From assembly GCF_001949145.1 (NCBI RefSeq), contig NW_019091611.1, positions 16,601 through 32,659 of the forward strand: DNA of 16,059 nucleotides, in the 5' to 3' direction. Shown here piece by piece: positions 15,253-16,059 of the stretch. Every line of letters starts with the position of its first letter. Positions within the stretch are counted from its first letter, which is position 1. This DNA comes from Acanthaster planci (Eukaryota; Echinodermata; Asteroidea; Valvatida; Acanthasteridae). The notes beneath the pieces were generated by a model, which saw nothing but the letters and a program-made list of their open reading frames with translations, did no database searches and was not told where the DNA came from. Made by a program: the position numbers and the translations under genes.

Positions 15253-16059
15253 ATAACATTCTTGCAAGCAAGTACATTTAGTACTGTTTATGTAAACGTA
15301 CATAGTAGACACTCGTATAAGACAAGTGACTGTAGTCACAACTTGACTTGACTTACTCTGAATTCACACTTAATATAATCAAAGTCTTGTGGCGAAGCTT
15401 AAATGTCAGTTAAGCAGCAAAACCTCAGGCTACGGTGTAAATACTAATGTGCTTCACAGATTCCTGGATACATATCGGACTGGGCTATCCATAATTGGCA
15501 CTATCAGGGTTCGACCTTAGCGCTGGTCCGCTAGACAAATTCTAGTAAAAACCGCGGCGGACCAGTCAAACCCGTCATCTGGGTAGTCCGACTGTCGAGT
15601 GAAGCAAAAACAATACCGACCGCATGAAATCGGACGACGTCGTTAGCTAGTCTACAGTAAAAAATAAAGCCCAAACGAAGTCTGGATCGGTTGTTCTGTG
15701 TACCCATTTAATCCAAATAAAAACATGTAGTATGATAAACAGTTCTGTGCAAGTCTTGCTGTATCGTAAGTCAGGGAGTTCTAGTTCTGTCGGATAATAA
15801 AGTTTTGTAACAAAATGTATTCTTATGTGTCTATTTACTATGCCACGGACCTTACTCTGGGATTTTACTGTAGTTTGTATACAAAACAATGCATACAGCT
15901 GGTACTTATCTCATTGGGAAAACGAAGAAGTAGCGTTAATTAACTGAAAACATTTAGTTGTCTTGCAAGTTCAGATCAAGTAGGTTCGTGAACAAGTCTG
16001 AAGTTATGTGGCGATTTTTCCCCTCTGTTTCTGATCCTGGGGCTGGGAAATCTACCAGC
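15253..16059. other. non-coding sequence to the window end
   Basis: No protein-like frame is visible. At about 15505 a CAGGGTTCGACC-type sequence begins a more GC-rich patch (15505-15650) holding the hairpin at 15523-15565. It could be the left end of another element whose right end lies outside the window. Confidence 0.45.
15523..15565. repeat. inverted repeat with 9-bp perfect stem
   Basis: CTGGTCCGC at 15523-15531 is the exact reverse complement of GCGGACCAG at 15557-15565. A nested CTAGA/TCTAG pair lies within the loop. It is GC-rich against an AT-rich background. Confidence 0.7.

Noticed and set aside
15500-15545. Possible tRNA or tRNA-derived SINE because of GGTTCGACC, which resembles a B box
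   Set aside because: No matching A box at the right distance and no cloverleaf; the flanking hairpin has the wrong geometry.

Overview
This window looks like a eukaryotic, probably marine-invertebrate, nuclear genome. It is AT-rich, has spliceosomal intron signals, and is built mostly from decayed transposable elements. The elements are a DIRS-type tyrosine-recombinase retrotransposon, an L2/CR1-like LINE, a TTAA-flanked DNA element carrying a DUF7869-type gene, and a hAT MITE. This mix is common in non-vertebrate deuterostomes, molluscs and cnidarians. I cannot name the species. No prokaryotic operon, rRNA, CRISPR array or convincing tRNA was seen.

Layout, left to right. 1-3375 is mostly non-repetitive and AT-rich. 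It may hold the 5' part of a minus-strand host gene: a candidate first exon at 2577-2738 ends in a strong splice donor and sits beside a CpG-rich stretch. Two weaker candidate exons follow at 1584-1712 and 1255-1400. I recognise none of their products.

3376-7716 is a DIRS element on the minus strand. Both inverted terminal repeats and the internal complementary region are visible. Inside are relics of gag, reverse transcriptase-RNase H and a truncated tyrosine recombinase, broken by stops and frameshifts. About 7725-9180 is a minus-strand LINE remnant with an (ATT)-type tail, abutting the DIRS right end.

9583-13944 is the most interesting part. It is a 4.36 kb segment flanked by TTAA on both sides, with imperfect terminal inverted repeats. 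It contains a multi-exon plus-strand gene of the family I know as DUF7869, a widespread but uncharacterised invertebrate family. Three conserved acidic residues are arranged like a DDE/D transposase triad. The gene has in-frame stops and a C-terminal deletion/frameshift, so this copy is very likely dead. The simplest reading is a TTAA-specific DNA transposon whose transposase is the DUF7869 protein. The competing reading is a piggyBac-like element that has the gene as cargo.

14179-15244 is a non-autonomous hAT-type element with a perfect 8-bp target duplication (CTGTATAC) and dense GAGTAC-type subterminal repeats. 15253-16059 has no gene that I can see. It holds a 9-bp-stem hairpin and a possible terminus of another element.

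No gene here appears intact, and the window reads as a transposon graveyard beside a possible host gene. Family calls rest on translated motifs and recall of family features, with no database search.
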